The position numbers and the translations under genes were made by a program. The notes under the pieces are model-generated. The model was not told the DNA's origin, searched no databases, and was given only the letters and a program-made list of their open reading frames with translations. Positions 22,858 through 37,900 of a DNA stretch of 64,000 nt are shown here, in pieces (the stretch's first letter is position 1; the number at the start of each line of letters is the position of its first letter). Location of the stretch: the NCBI RefSeq assembly GCF_016859285.1, contig NC_053414.1, positions 4,142,017-4,206,016 on the forward strand. The letters are read 5' to 3'. The DNA comes from Xiphias gladius. Taxonomy: Eukaryota; Chordata; Actinopteri; Istiophoriformes; Xiphiidae.

Positions 22858-25800
22858 GTAAGTCACTGAAATTTATTAGAAAGGGTCAAACTGGGGGACC
22901 GGCTCCCAAACAGTGGGGACATAGCACGCGGCAGATGTGCTATAAGTGAACAGGGCTATTTGTTACGTAACCTGTAACCCCCCGAAATAACGTAGTGTGA
23001 AATAACCCCCGTCCTTGGAAGTAACACCGGGTTGGGTCACTGCTGCGGGCCGCCAGCTCGTCTACCAGATACGCTACTGGTTACAGCTCACGCCCCAGCA
23101 GATAAACGCACTGTTGAGTCCATTCCTTACACTTTAGCTCTTGGGTTCTTGGTTTTGGGGGAGGGTAAAGAAGAAGTAAACCAGCCTCCAAACTCTTTGT
23201 CTTCGGAGCATCGCTCCCAACGCAGCTCCATGCACTCCCCTTGGCGTTCAGCATGCGGAGCAGTCCGAACCTGGAAATACACCGCGATGTGAAAACCAGC
23301 AAAGCAGGAGCCAAACTGGATGGACGTGGTGACTCGAAAACGTTTGACATGTGATTGGCTAAGCTGGCCAAAGACTAGTGTTAGTGTCAAGACTAGTGTT
23401 GCTCCAAGTGTTCCTGTCCAATCGGTGAACCTAACTAGTTGATTCGGCCTGTTCCCCTTTCAGACACAACGCGTGGACACTGAGGTTCTTCGAGTGACGG
23501 CTGTGGACGCCGACAGCTCCACGGAAAACAACAGAGTGACATATTCCATGGTAATAAGATCTAACCTACAGTGAATTTCCCCATTTACACCAATTCTGAG
23601 AGAGTACTGAGAGTACCCAAAGTAACGTTTTATCGACAACTTTAAATGCTCCAAGATGTTTGCATTAAACAGGTTGACGTTCATGTTGTTCGACACTGCG
23701 CTGTGGAAGCTGAGAACAAATGCGGTTGCTCATATTATTATTATTATTATTATTTTTTTTTTTTTTACTGTGGTGGCTGGTACTCTAGAGCTCCGAACAC
23801 TACAATTTAGAAAAGCAAATGTACAAAACACAAACAAACAAACTCATAAGGACAAACATGAAATTAAAATAGTTTAAATAACTGTAAAAAAATTAGAATT
23901 AAAATGATTGTTAATGTAGCTTGTGCATCTTTGCCCAACAAATAAAAATCTCTCCAGTCTCAAGATAATGGGGCTGGAAAACTGAAATAAAGAGTCAACG
24001 GTGCCGCTCTTGGCTTCCACAAGTGTCACGATGAGCGAGAAAATTCCGTACGGAAATGTGATGGTAACTTTTCTTTCCAAAGGTACCGGCTTCGGAGGAT
24101 TTCGTGGTGACCAGCTCAGGGGTTTTTATTCTGAAGAGACGCTTGAACTACAATGTAGTCCAACAGTACAACTTCACTGTGACAGCGCAGGTAGGGAAAA
24201 ATATTCAGCCTCGGCACCTACTCATACAACCACGATTAATCAATGGAATAAAACCAATAAATACATATATCATCCAACTGTCAATATGTCATTGGACCGG
24301 ATTGTCATTGTTTATTACAGGATAAATTCGGGTTGAATGACACGGCCACTGCGCTGATTGACGTGGAGGACTTTGACAACCTGAACCCCTATTTCGGCCA
24401 CAACCTGTACCAGGCTTCTATTCCAGAGAATCGGGTCAGTCTCACGAACTAAATACTGCAGCGCTTCTCTCACAGGGTAATATCTTCGTTTTCCACGGCT
24501 CCAGCCAAAACATCCGTAATGCCAGAAGATGTACAAAGCTGGCCACAGTCACTCGTGGTAGATATTGCCGGGTTTTGCTGACATATTTGGTTACGAGATG
24601 CACATAAACGACTTAGTTAGACATTTCTGTTCATGAAATCGTATTTTTATACACACTGAGCGTTTTCTAATTTTGTCTGATGAATTTTACTGTTGAAGTG
24701 TGGCTTTCGAATGACATTCACAGAATTTTTAATATGAATCCCTTCTATACTATGAACCTCAGGTAGGGGTTTTCGGTGCCATTCAGCCAGAGGCGATAAA
24801 GGCCCAGGACGGAGACAAAGGGATCAACGTGACCGTGACCTACAGCATCAGCGCAGGTAAATCGTAGGGAGCTAAAAGCTTCGAGTTCAGCTCAAACAAA
24901 TGAGTGCAAACGTTTTGCGTGGTTTATGTTTTATAGTGTCGCCGGACGATTATCGGAGAAACTTTGACATCGACCCCTGGAGTGGGGCTCTGTCTGCGGT
25001 GATCGCCTTCGACAGGGAGCAGATGAACAGCAGCGTGATCTCCGTCAGCATCGAGGTACGAAATTTTCAGTCCGTGGTCAATGAACGAGGCTCGTCTAAT
25101 CCCAGTCGATTGTCAGAATGTGTAGATCGGCTCCGTTCCTCCGGCCGGCGTTTCCGACCTCTTTGACTGGCACAACAGCACATGGCCTACATCTGGATTT
25201 CTCCAGAACGAGTGAAGCACCGTTCACACACAACACAAAACCGGATGACTCTCAATCAATGACTATCCGTAATCATTTCTCTGCAGGCAGCCCAGACAGA
25301 CGACGGCTTGAAGACAGCTGCCGCCGTGGTGTCCGTCACCGTTGAGGATGTGAATGATAACATCCCAGAGTTTGACCAGCCCGACTACTCCGTAACACTT
25401 TTGGAAAACTCTCCAGTTAATGCTGTTCTGTTTAAACCCATCGTCACTGACCTGGACCAGGTAGATTTTAGATTTAAAACCACACTGAGAAAATAAACGA
25501 CAATTATGAGTAATCTCTCTCCATCCGTTTTACTTGTCTCCCAGGGAGGATTCGTGGGAACTTTGCGGATCCTTCCGGAATCTGCCCCTTTCTCTATCGG
25601 CTCTGATGGGACAGTCAGAGTGAAAAACTCCACGGCGCTGGACAGAGAGACCATTGAAAGCATCACCTTTCAGGTCAACTAAATTTCAGATTAAACATGA
25701 GTCAGAACCCCATTCATTCCATCTGAAGATGTAAATCTTTAAAAGCAGCTCACACATAGTTTCATTTAAAAAAAAAAGAAAAAAAAAGCTCAGTAATTTC

Positions 25801-25893
25801 TTAGCTGGGCACTGTAGTTTTTATCAAAGTACTCAAATAGGAAGAAATAGTGCGTTTGTTGATAAGTACAATATAGAATCAACAGATTCATCC

Positions 25894-25945
<52 letters not shown>

Positions 25946-28900
25946 TTCTTTCTTTAACAGTGCTGTTATACAAAGCAGTTTACAATGAGAGAGCCAGTGG
26001 AGGCTCAGTGTCTTGACCACTGATGGACAAATTAGAAAGTTAAAAGAACTGCAGCTATTAAAAGGACTGTGAAGGACTGCGGGAAACAGACAGTGTAGTA
26101 TCTGCACCCGATTTCATTGTAAGCCTCACTTAGATGCTGTCGTTTTGTTTTTAAAAGGTCGAAGCGAGGGAGACAAATCCACCCAACAATGTTGTAATTG
26201 CACGGGTCAGTGTGACTCTCCTGGATGAGAACGACAACAGTCCTGAATTCACCAGCAGCATATACGAGGGAACAGTGTTTGCAAATCAGACAGGGGGAAT
26301 TGTGCTTGTCCAGGTGAGTGATTAAAACAGCTGAGGTCCATATAACTCAAGCATGTAATGTGAGCATTCTGTAACACTCCTGTTGCCACCACATTTTTTA
26401 TAAGGTCCATTATTTTGAATACCCTTCAGATATTATTAGATGTATTTTTATATCAGAACTAATTTTTACATAATTGACAAATTTCAACCTCACTTTTTTA
26501 TAATTACACATCTTAAAGGGGGGCCTCTTTAAGTTGTATATAATATTCTGATAGAAATAGATTTACATGAAAAGGGAGTAACATTCCTAAATTCGCATTA
26601 CCCTTGGCATGAGACTTGTAAGTTGATTCAGCTCATATTATTTGGATAAAACCATCCTTGTATACATTTTAAAGTTGTCGTCATTTGCAGCAAAAATTAA
26701 CTATGGAGTTCCTCAGGGTTCAGTTGAAGGTCCCTTTTTTTTCTGTTTGTAATACATCGGATGGAGCTACATCTGCCCTCCACTGCTATGCCAATGACAG
26801 ACTTCTATAAGTTCTATAACTAATCCAGGACCTTTTACAACTTAGTGAGTCATGTCATGATCGAAACGCTCTCCATAGTTCACAGATGAATCTAACTGCC
26901 CCGTCCTTTAACAAAACCAATTTGTGTCCAAACCATTCTGACGTTGTTTTGTTTTTTTCCCTTGCCCTTTTTTATGGTGAAAACTTGTTGCTGTGTCCTT
27001 TTCATTTGACCTTTATAGAAGAGCTTTTAAGAAAATTACTTTTTATCATGTAACTCAAAGGTTAAGGCGGAGGATCCGGATGCTGACGTAAACGGGCAGA
27101 TAAAATACTCTATTGACTTTGGGAACAACGATGGCTACTTCTCAATTGATGAAAACACTGGAGAGATCTCACTGGCTAAAACCATTCCCCTGGTGGAAAA
27201 CGTGATGTTGGAGTTCCCTCTCTACGTAACAGCCAGAGATGGTAGATCTGCACAATATGTCTCTGACTATCCAGCACTAACTGCTGCTTCCCTGAATCAA
27301 TTATTCAAAGTTAAGAATCAATTATCCTGACTGTGATGATTCAGCCCGTGAAAAGAGACAATAACATAGACAATCAGAGCTAAATCACTTAAACCACAAG
27401 AATAAGTTTTGGAATATTTACTTTATATCTCACTGATCTAGTCCTACAGCAAATATTCATATCTTTCAAATTAGGTTCCGTATCTGTACCTAGGGGCAAA
27501 ACACTTTGCTTTCTGATGGTGGAAAACTTTCAAAAACTGCACATCAGTCAGTGGAATCACATCAACCACTTCACCTTTGTCAGCATCAAATGATTTGTGA
27601 TCATAAAATTCTTATCACACCCTTGTACGGATTGGGGATCTCGCATACCTTTATTCGCTCCCACTCTCTACAGTACTTAATTATATCTTTCAAAGTAGGT
27701 TTTTTGCAGCTGGTAGCCCTGGGTAACCTGAACAACATATCACAGAGGGGCTAGCTTAACTTTGTTTCTCATTTTTATTGATTAACTCATGCATCACAGT
27801 AAACCCAGGTTTAATATCTATAGAACTCACATAGCGATTTGTTGAGATTTGATTGAATGTCAAGTTGAACCTTTTGTAGCACAAAAGTGCTTTACAGAGT
27901 GGTAAAATATAAATTTTGTTGCTAGCGATTTTGTCCATAGATATAAAAGTCGTGGACTATGAGAATTATGAAGGTCTCAGCATGGTTCAAAGGAGGTGGT
28001 TGTTGTATCACTGAGCAGCGTCTGGAAACCTCCTTTCAAGGGGAGCTGTGTTTGACAACTTTTGTAAATTTCTGAAACTTACAATCCAACAATCATGGCC
28101 ACTTTACAGGTGATTGGCCAGGTGTGCGGAGGTGTGCAAATTTAAGTATAATTTTTCACATAACTACCTAATATGAGTACTGATTTACACCATGCATGCC
28201 TTTGAAGGAGACACAGTCTGAAAATGTGTCATGTTCTGCATTTGCATAATTCATCCCATCAAGACTGAAAAGGCACGCAAAAGACAAAAAGGTTTTTGGA
28301 GAGAACGGGGGGTAACTGCAGCTCCAAAACTGTGTTAAGCAGGGGCAAGTCAACAATCCCAGCTGCTCCCTGAATGCATGCAACTACCTATAAATACAGC
28401 GGGGGAAGGTAAAAATTATTTATGGCATTCAGTATTATAGGTCATTATAATATTTTTCACTGTTCTCCTCTAGGGGGAATCATATCCCGCTCCTCTTCAA
28501 CACAGGTGATAATTCGTGCTCCTGGTGACTCAAAACCTCAGTTCTTACAAAACCCCTACTATGGCACCGTAGCAGAAGAGCAAGCCCCAGGAGTTGTGAT
28601 TCTTAGGGTATGTTTCTCAGCAAATTGATATTAACTGTCAGATGTTTTTACCTACCACCTGTTCCTCTAACTTCCAAAGTCCATTATTAATAAGGTACTC
28701 ACTGTTTTTCAGAAGGTGGGATAATTAACTTTATTTCTTCAGGTTAACTTCCACGCAATTACTGCTGAGACTCCTGCTACTCTCCGAGTTGAGACGGAGG
28801 CCGACAAGTTTGCCATCTCCCCCAGTGGTGAATTCACCACAAAGGTGAAGCTCGACTACGACGAAGGCCCGCACAACTACTCTGTGGAGATCTCCATCTC

Positions 28901-31900
28901 TGATGGGTCCAACAGTGACAGTGCAGTCGTAGAGGTCCAGGTCACTGACGTCAACGATAACAGTCCTGTGTTTGCCTCCAGTCCTGTCACAAAATCAGTC
29001 CCGGAGGACGCAGACGTAGGATCCAATGTCACTGTTGTTCCAGCAGCAGACAAAGACAGCAGCTTCAATAAAGAGATAAGATACTCGTTGAGAGGAGGAG
29101 AGGGGAGGTTCTCTATTGATCCTGTGTCTGGGATGGTTAGTGTGGCCGGTGCACTTGATAGAGAGACCAAGGCTGAGTACAGCATGCTGGTAGTGGCTGA
29201 AGATCAGGGTCGTCCGGCCAGGTCGGCCACAGCCGCCCTACTGGTCCAAGTGTCCGACATCAACGATAACGTCCCAGAGTTTTCCAAGGCTGAGTATCAG
29301 GTCGAAGTCTCCGAGGCAGAGTCGGTGGGTACAAGCTTGCTCACATTATCAGCTGTAGACCCCGATGAAGGAGCAAATGGGCGAGTTACTTACAGCATTT
29401 TCCAGCAAGTTCCCTCGTCAGACCCTGCTGTTTTTGAGTTGGACTCTTCCAGCGGGACTCTGCGGCTGGTCCAGCCTCTGGACTATAGTGAGGTGAAGGT
29501 GTACAGTCTGATGGTTCGGGCCTCTGACGGGGGGACTCCCTCTCTGGTTGGGAACGGCTCTGTGGTGGTGAAGGTGGAGGACGTGAACAACAACCCACCC
29601 GAGTTCAGTAAGGAAAGCTACGACGTGGCTGTCTCTGAGAACCTGGCCAGCGGTGCCTCCATCCTGACCCTGGAGGTCACTGACAGGGATGAGGTGAGTT
29701 ACATCATCTGCTTCTGTTGTGTGAAATTATTTGGTTCTTAGTTCTTTAAGAGCAGGTTTGCAGGTCTGATCTAACTTGTACTGGTTTGGGGGTTCACCAG
29801 GCATTACAGCTGAAGGACATTTGCATACCAAAAAACCAACTCTACTACCTACCTGCACCGTGGCTGCACAAATGATGCAGATTACAAATTTTTAAATATT
29901 GTCTATAGTTAAAATAAATACAAAGTACACATAGTGGTACGCAGTCATGCTCTCCATCTAAATTAGGGGCTTTAACCAGGACGAATTCTGCCAGATTGAA
30001 GCTATGGTTGTTTAAATGACTCTGTTGTGTTTAAGAGTTATGGCGTTTTTTTCTTAAATACATAGGTGACACTTATGCATTTACGATTGGACAACGTTCG
30101 TAGGACGTGTGTAAAGGGTCTAGACCTGCTCTGTGTGAAAAGTGCCCTGAAGTAACCTCTGTTGTGATTCGGCGCTATATGAATAAAGTTGAATTGACTT
30201 GAAAACTGTCAACCTCTTAGCGTAAATAAAATGCAAATTAAACATACAACTCCAGATTAGTAATTCGTACGCCGGATGGCACAGGACTGATACTGCTTGT
30301 AACTTTATGTGTTTGGTGAAATAGATCCAGTAATTTGCATTAACATTGTCTTCATCTAATAGAATTAAAGACTTAGCAGATGTGTATTTGATACACATGG
30401 AGATCAGAGGAACCTTTGTGTCCTTCTTGCAGTTTTGACGTTGTCACCGCTGTTTTATAATCACAGTCATTTCTGAGAACTAAGGACATCTCTCTTACTC
30501 TCTTACTCTGACTATGAAGCTGAGGTATTTAAAACCCCTTCGGCCTTTTCTGCTTCTTCTTCAGGGTGGATTCTCCAATGGTTATTTCCTCTACAGCAAC
30601 GATACCTTTGACATTAACAAGCAAGGGGTGGTCTCACTGAGGAAGGACGTCACCTTGGACAGAGAGAAAACGGACAGCTACATATTACAGGTACAAACCT
30701 GTATTATTTTGCACAACGTAATTCCGTTTCCTGTCTCCTGGTTGTTGCCTGTTTCAATAAAGAGCTTCACATATGTCCAGTTTTCAGGGAGAGTGGCTTC
30801 CAAAAACACACACCAGTTTACACCTGGACAAAATAAAACCCTATCTGATACATATGCACCTATTTGTTGCATATTTTGATACTGACAGCCTTTACAGCTG
30901 TGTACAAATGTAATAATGTGTTTATTCCTTGTTGTAAAAATGGTCTGTATTGTACATATGGCCAAAATATGGAGTTATTACTGTTTCATAAACTTTAGGA
31001 AATTTAAATTTAATCTTGTAAAACAATTCTCCGCAAATTGAAGGAAAAAAAAACAAAAAACAAATTCCCCAATTTTTCTGTGAGCAGTCATTTGAATTTT
31101 TTCTTTTTTTCTGTCATAATTTATTTTTATTTGCATCACAATAATTCACACAACATTATGACAGTATTAAAAAAAGGGACAGCGGGTCGGAGGTTGGGGG
31201 GGGGGGGCTTGGGGCATCCTTAGTTAACCTAAGGAGCAATCACTGGGTAATTTACCTGAGGTTGCTACATGTGAGCCTTCACATTGGAAATTTTTAAAAA
31301 TTTCTGTACACGATGTGTTATAGTGGGTTTTTCATGGATTCAGTTAAAGAGAATACATTTTCTTTACCAACAAAAAAAAAAAAATTAAAAAAATAGATCT
31401 GTGCAAGTCTAAGGTTTCTTCTTTAGGCGGCAGCAAATTTTGTTATTGAAAACTGCACTAAAATCTTTATTTATACAAGAACAACTCCGACAGCAAAACG
31501 AGCAAGTCCCAATTTACACTCCACTGGGTTCAACTTTTTTCATAAGGAGGTGTTCTGTGTTGTCTGTGCAATATCCTGTATAGTATCTCTAAAATTAATA
31601 GGGGAACGGGAGGCTCAGATATACAGGAGTCCTCCCAAACCTCTTCATTATAAACATAACGAAGGTCCTCTTCCCATCACTTTACAAGTCTTCCCTTTTC
31701 TTTTTTTATGAGTAAAAACATATTTGTGAGACATATTTCGTGCTACTGTTGTAGAGCAAAAACAACTCTGTGAAAAAGGATTTGGAAAACAGCTAGATAG
31801 AGTTTCCTTTTTGTGATTTGGAGCAAAAGCAACCCCATAAAAAGATCCTGGAAGAGAACTAAAGAAGGTAAAATAATGTCAGTCCGCTCAGCTGCGTTTA

Positions 31901-34900
31901 TGTTGTTTTCCGTGTCTGTATTCAGGTCGTGGCGGTGGATCAGGCGGCTGATGGTCTGAGAGCCACGGCTCAGCTCAACATCACCGTCCTGGACTACAAC
32001 GACAACGCCCCACAGTTCCCAGTAATCCCAGACCCCCTGCAGATCCCTGAGGGAGACTACTCCGAGGAAAACCCAGGAGAGATTTTCACTATCGTGCCCA
32101 CGGACGCTGACCTCGGCCTCAACGGCGAGGTCGCTCTCTCCCTCATCTACCCTCACCCACTCTTCAGGTTCAGAGAGGTGAGGCCAAGAGGAGGGGATTG
32201 TGGACGTATTTACAGGCTGCACTGTGTCAGTTCTCGGGCGGCTCAGAGATCATGTGTTGTGTTGCAGGATGGGACTTTGCTGGCTGTGGGTCCTCTGGAT
32301 CGGGAGAGCAGGGAAACCTACGACCTGCTTGTTAAGGCTTCAGACAAAGGCAGCCCACAGAGAGAGGTACCGTCTGGTGTGTTTGACATGTTTCCTGTCG
32401 ACGGAGAAAGTGACAAGATGATGTTTTGATCATCGAAACCCAGTTTGGTGACACTTGGCTACGCAACAATGTCGTGAGTTGCGTAGCCAAGTGTGAATGA
32501 AAGTCCATCCTTACAGCCCGTTAGACCCAAAACAGTTGTTGTTTTATCAGCGTCAGAGACGGCGTAAAGAAAAATGCCACAAACTCCTAAATACAAAAAA
32601 ACTCGTTGATTAAAATCATACAAACAGTTTTGAAGTTTCGCATGAACTTTCAGATTCTTCCTTTGTACGAAAGTACAAAAACATTATGAAACGGAAAAAC
32701 AACTTTTAAATAACACAGCGTATGCTGAGAATATAGGTTGAGTGTCTTTTGCGTGCTTTAAATTTCAAAAGGTTTTAAGTGTTGTGTTTAGTCGTAAGAA
32801 AACTAATTTGTCATGATCGCATTCAAATTTTGCAGTGGGTATATTTCTGCAGCGTAGCCAAACGGGCCTTAAACAAGGCTGAGAACCAGTACAGACTGTT
32901 GAACCCCTGACAATCAGCCTCAGAAAGGAGAAGAAAAGAATTTAACAGGTGGAAAGGATTGAATCAAATCAAGTCAAAGTTCCTCAGGTCAAGTCAAGTC
33001 AAACCTTATGCAAGTCAAGTCAAGTCCAAGTCCAGGTCAGGTCAGGTCAAGTCAAGTCAAGTCAAGTCAAGTCAGGTCAGGTCAGGTCAGGTCAGGTCAG
33101 GTCAAGTCAAGTCAGGTCAGGTCAGGTCAGGTCAGGTCAGGTCAAGTCAAGTCAAGTCAAGTCAAGTCAAGGAGGGTTGGGTCAGGTCAGGTCAAGTCAA
33201 GTCAAGTCAAGTCAAGTCAAGTGGGGTTGGGTCAGGTCAGGTCAGGTCAGGTCAGGTCAGGTCAAGTCAAGTCAGGTCAAGCCAGGTCAGGTCAGGTCAA
33301 GCCAGGTCAAGTCAAGTCAAGCCAAGCCAGGTCAGGTCAGGTCAGGTCAGGTCAGGTCAGGTCAGGTCAGGTCAGGTCAGGTCAGGTCAGGTCAGGTCAG
33401 GTCAAGTCAAGTCAAGTCAAGTGGGGTTGGGTCAGGTCAGGTCAGGTCAGGTCAGGTCAGGTCAAGTCAAGTCAAGTCAAGTCAAGTCAAGTCAGGTCAA
33501 GTCAAGTCAAGTCAGGTCAAGTCAAGTCAAGTCAGGTCAGGCCAGGTCAGGCCAGGTCAGGTCAAGTCAAGTCAAGTCAAGTCAGGCCAGGTCAAGTCAA
33601 GCCAGGCGGTCAGGCCAGGTCAGGTCAGGTCAGGTCAGGTCAGGTCAAGTCAAGTCAGGTCAAGTCAAGTCAGGTCAGGTCAGGTCAGGTCAGGTCAGGT
33701 CAGGTCAAGTCAGGTCAAGTCAAGTCAAGTCAGGTCAAGTCAAGTCAAGTCAAGTCAAGTCTCAGGTCAAGTCAAGTCAAGTCAAGTCAAGTGGGGTTGG
33801 GTCAGGTCAGGTCAGAGCAGCTGACTAAAGTCAGGTTACATGACCTTGTTCCAGGATTTTTATTTTTAAAATTCAAGGTCTGTTTTTGGCAAAATTCAGG
33901 AACTTTTGACTGGTGTACGAGCTCTAATAACTGACTCTGAAGCAAGATATTCTGTTGCTATTAAATTGCACAGTACACAAAGCAGTTCTTTTTAAATATT
34001 TTTTAATTGATTACATGACACTTTATTGTTGTGTTGTCATTTTCAGCCAAAAGATTATTATTATTTTTGCTCAATATCCCAGCATGTTTATATGTTGAAG
34101 GTGTTTTTTTCCCTCCGTTGTTGCAGTTTCTATACAGGAAGTTCTCCATATTTGGCCTTAAACAGTGAGACCGGGGAAGTGGTGTTGACCTCTGACATCG
34201 CCAACGTCACAGTGGACACCACGCTGGAGCTGACAGCCATGGCCAAAGACCACGGCCGGCCTCCGCTGAACTCCACAGGTCAGTTCTGACGTCGGTCCCC
34301 TTCAAGGCTCCATGCCGCCTCTTCTCTACCACTTAGGTTCGGGTTCAGCCGTTGAAGAAGAAGATGTCGGCAGAGAAAAGGCCGGACTGGCTCGGTCTGC
34401 GCCGCCCCATTTTTAACGGGGGGTGCCCCCCCGTTAATGAGCATTGTGAGATTTCAGAATGATGGTCTTGCAGTGGTAGAGGACTTAAATCACAGCAGCA
34501 ACTACACAGTGTAAAAATATTACATCGCAAGTCTTGGATTCAAAATCTGACCTAAAACAGAACTAAAGAAGTATCAGCAAATTACATTCAAGGTATTAAA
34601 ATTAAAAGTACTCATTGTGCAGAATGTCCCTTTTCTGACTGTCATATTTTTTATTTACAATTTTATCATATGATCATTACTGATGCAGTCACAGATAAAG
34701 CATCATTTCAGTGTTGTAGCTGCACGAGGCAAAAATACATTTGAACCCGTTCGTTTAATATTTCAGTAAAACGATGAATCCTATTTTATGTACAATCTTT
34801 TTTCCCTCGGAAACGTTGTGGAGTGGAAGTAGAAAAGTAGAATAAAGTGAACACGCCCAAGTAAAGTAAAAGTACATCATAATAAAGTACTGGAGTAAAT

Positions 34901-37900
34901 GTACTTTGTTACTTCCCACCACTGCGTTTTTGCACTGAAACACTTCTTTAATTTATCTGTTCTAGCTGCGTATGATCTTCCTGTTGGGAATGGTTTTAGT
35001 CCCACGCGACTTTACAGCAACTCAAATTTGAATCATAGTATTTAAAAGGCGACTATCAGGTATTTCAGGCTGATCCTGTCGGAGCTCCAGCACGATGCTT
35101 CTACGGTATTTAGAGTAATTCATTGAATGTTGAATTTGTGTCTGGTGTTTCCGCCTTTGCCCAAACCGCTCACTCAAACTCCCCTAGTCCCCCTCCTGTT
35201 TAAACCAATCAGCAGCTTTCAAACAGAACAGATGGAAAACGTCGCCGAGCATCAGTCAGACACATGAGAGCTGCGGCTTATTGTGAATTTAATATCATCT
35301 GTGTGAGCTCTGCAGTACGGGTGTCGCCGTCTCTTCCCGCAGCTCGCGTCGTGGTGAATCTGAGGATTGTCAGTCTGGTGGAGGGCGTGTTTCGAGAGCT
35401 CCTCCTACAACTTCAGCCTACCTGAGAACCAGCCGGCGGGGGTCGTAGCGGGGAGGGTCCGGGCCTCATCGGGAAGCGACCTTTACGAGGTCGCCTACGC
35501 GCTGAGGACACACGCCGACCTGTTCTCCGTCAACACCAGCGGAGCCATCCTGACCAAAACGCCGCTGGACAAAGAAATGCAGGAGTGGTACATCCTGGAC
35601 GTGGAGGCGGTGGACACAAGGACCCCCCCTACGTCTGCCATTGCAATGGTACGACCTATTCGAAGAGGGCTTTTTAAAATTCAGTTTAAAACTTCATCAT
35701 ACAGACATGCTCGGTCTGAATATTTAACTTCATATTGACCGTTGGGTAGAACTCCAGAGTTCTCTGACCTCTGCCGCGGGCTGCCCGCTCCTCTGACTTT
35801 AGGTCAATGTCACAGCATATTTAGAAAGTTTCGCATCGCATTTGATTCTGGATCTGTATCAAAATGCGCACGGAGACGATGATGCTGTTTAGCCGAATGT
35901 GGCCAAGAACAACCAAAACAACACTGTGTGTATAACCTTTGTGGAAGAATGGCTTGGAAAAATCAGTCGGGCCATTTTCTATTTAGGTTAAATGTCATCA
36001 GATTTTGCCGAATAGCTCAGAGTTGGTACGTGCGCGCATCGTCTTGTATGCACAGTAGTTGCGCTTTCACAGTGCGGTGAAGACCAGTTAGTCCAGCTTA
36101 TGTCTGGTAGGCCTCGCCGGCAGGGATCTGGCGTCTCATCCAAATATGTACCAGATTTACACTGGAGCAGTGGATAGATTTGACAGGAGCAGCGGTGAAA
36201 AAAACCGTCTGGTCGGCAGAGGGGCGGTTTCTTTTTGCCTCCGTATTCTGAGGTCCATCAGGCATGTTTCAGACTTTTGACGCTTCTCCGATAAATCGCC
36301 AAATATCCCTCTAGTCGAGCCCTGGAGTGTACTTCACGGATGCCTGGTTATTCTGTTCAAAGACTGTCTCGCTCGGTTGTAAATCGGGAGCACGTGCTAA
36401 ATGACGTTCTTTAGGCTTCCCCACTTCCTTCCCCAGCGGAGCGCTTGTAAACCACATGGAAAGTCTCCTCCAGACTTCTGAATTCTTGCTGGTCTAATGG
36501 CCGCAGCTGCGATGACAAAGAGTAAAATGTATTCATTGTTTTCCAGCATTGTTTTCTTTTAACGATTAGGCATCGTGGGACCACCAGGCTAAAACCGCTC
36601 CACGGCCCAGCGCTGATCCTGAGGGTCTGATCCCGATAGATCTTAGTGGTACTAGTTTAATAGTTTAGATGATATTTTCCTGAAATAAAACTGTTCAATG
36701 GCGCCATTTCATTCAGATCTAAACCAAAGGGAACCCACTGTTTGAGAAAAAGAAATCTCGGCTTTAAGAATAGTGAAATACAATATTATGCAGTTTTAAT
36801 CAATCACTTGTTATTCGGCCTTGGTCTAGTTTTCAGCCAAAGTATCATCAACGTCTGTTTTCAGTTTCTTTAGAGAAAAACTTTGTTCACTGCTTTGGTG
36901 GAGGATCAGTAAAGGTTTCACCTCTGGAGCCTGAACTGATGGACAGAAATTCTCCGCAGTATCTTGACCTGTGGTTTTTATTTTCTCTCTCTCTTCTCTG
37001 CTTCACTCAGGTCAGAGTTCAGGTGGAGGACGTGAACGAGTCTCCACAGTTTTCCTCTGAGGTTTATAAAGCCTCCATCTTCAGCATCGCTCCGTATAAG
37101 ACACCCGTCGCCCACGTCAAGGTAAAACCCACCATCCCTTGGGAAATATCACTACAGTTTGGAGAGGCGCACACACCCAACGTTGCAGCGTGTTGAATCA
37201 GGCCAGAGGCTACTGAAGCGGCGATAAACACCGGTTGTGTACTTTGAACCGAAGCTGACGCAGGAGGCCGTTCCCCGTGCAAGACGTGGTTGATGTGTGC
37301 GTGAGCGTCACGGGGAATCTGGGCGGAGCCGATCTTTTCTATCCGGACGCCCGCCCCGAACATTTCCAACATTTTCCCTGACGCAGACCCCCGCGGACAG
37401 AGTCTCTGACAGCGAGCAACAACCCGGGGGGGGTCAGTCGCTGGGTAAATTCAGCAGCTCTGCGACTGTGTTTTGGTCCCGTACGCTGCGTTCAAGTGTT
37501 CTGAATAATACAGGACTCCTCTTTCTCCCCCACAACGCTGGGCCGGTACTCAGGTGAAACAGAACTACCGAGAACGTACATATAAACATTGATAACAGTG
37601 GTAACCGTAGTAACCCTGCGTCTCGTGTTGAGAAGCTATGATGTTGAAATTGAAGCGGATGATGTTTTACCTTGTCGTGTGTCAATCGAACGAATGCACA
37701 TGAAATGTGAAAGTGTGTGGTTGTAGCGAGCTTAGAGTTCAGTTCCCGCTGACCAGTGTAAACGGACCGGGTGGGTCGATACCGCCCGGCAGGAAATAAG
37801 GGTAGCGCCAGGGTCTCTTCAGATGGTAAACCTCAATGCTTTCCCCACCCCCAGGCTACCGACCCCGACGTCGGCGACGAGGGTCGGCTGGACTACGGCC

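Noticed and set aside
32949..33934. Three overlapping open frames of about 290-308 codons in the satellite
   Set aside because: They are produced by the stop-free RGTCA unit, encode the same short period in all frames, and have no conserved domain.
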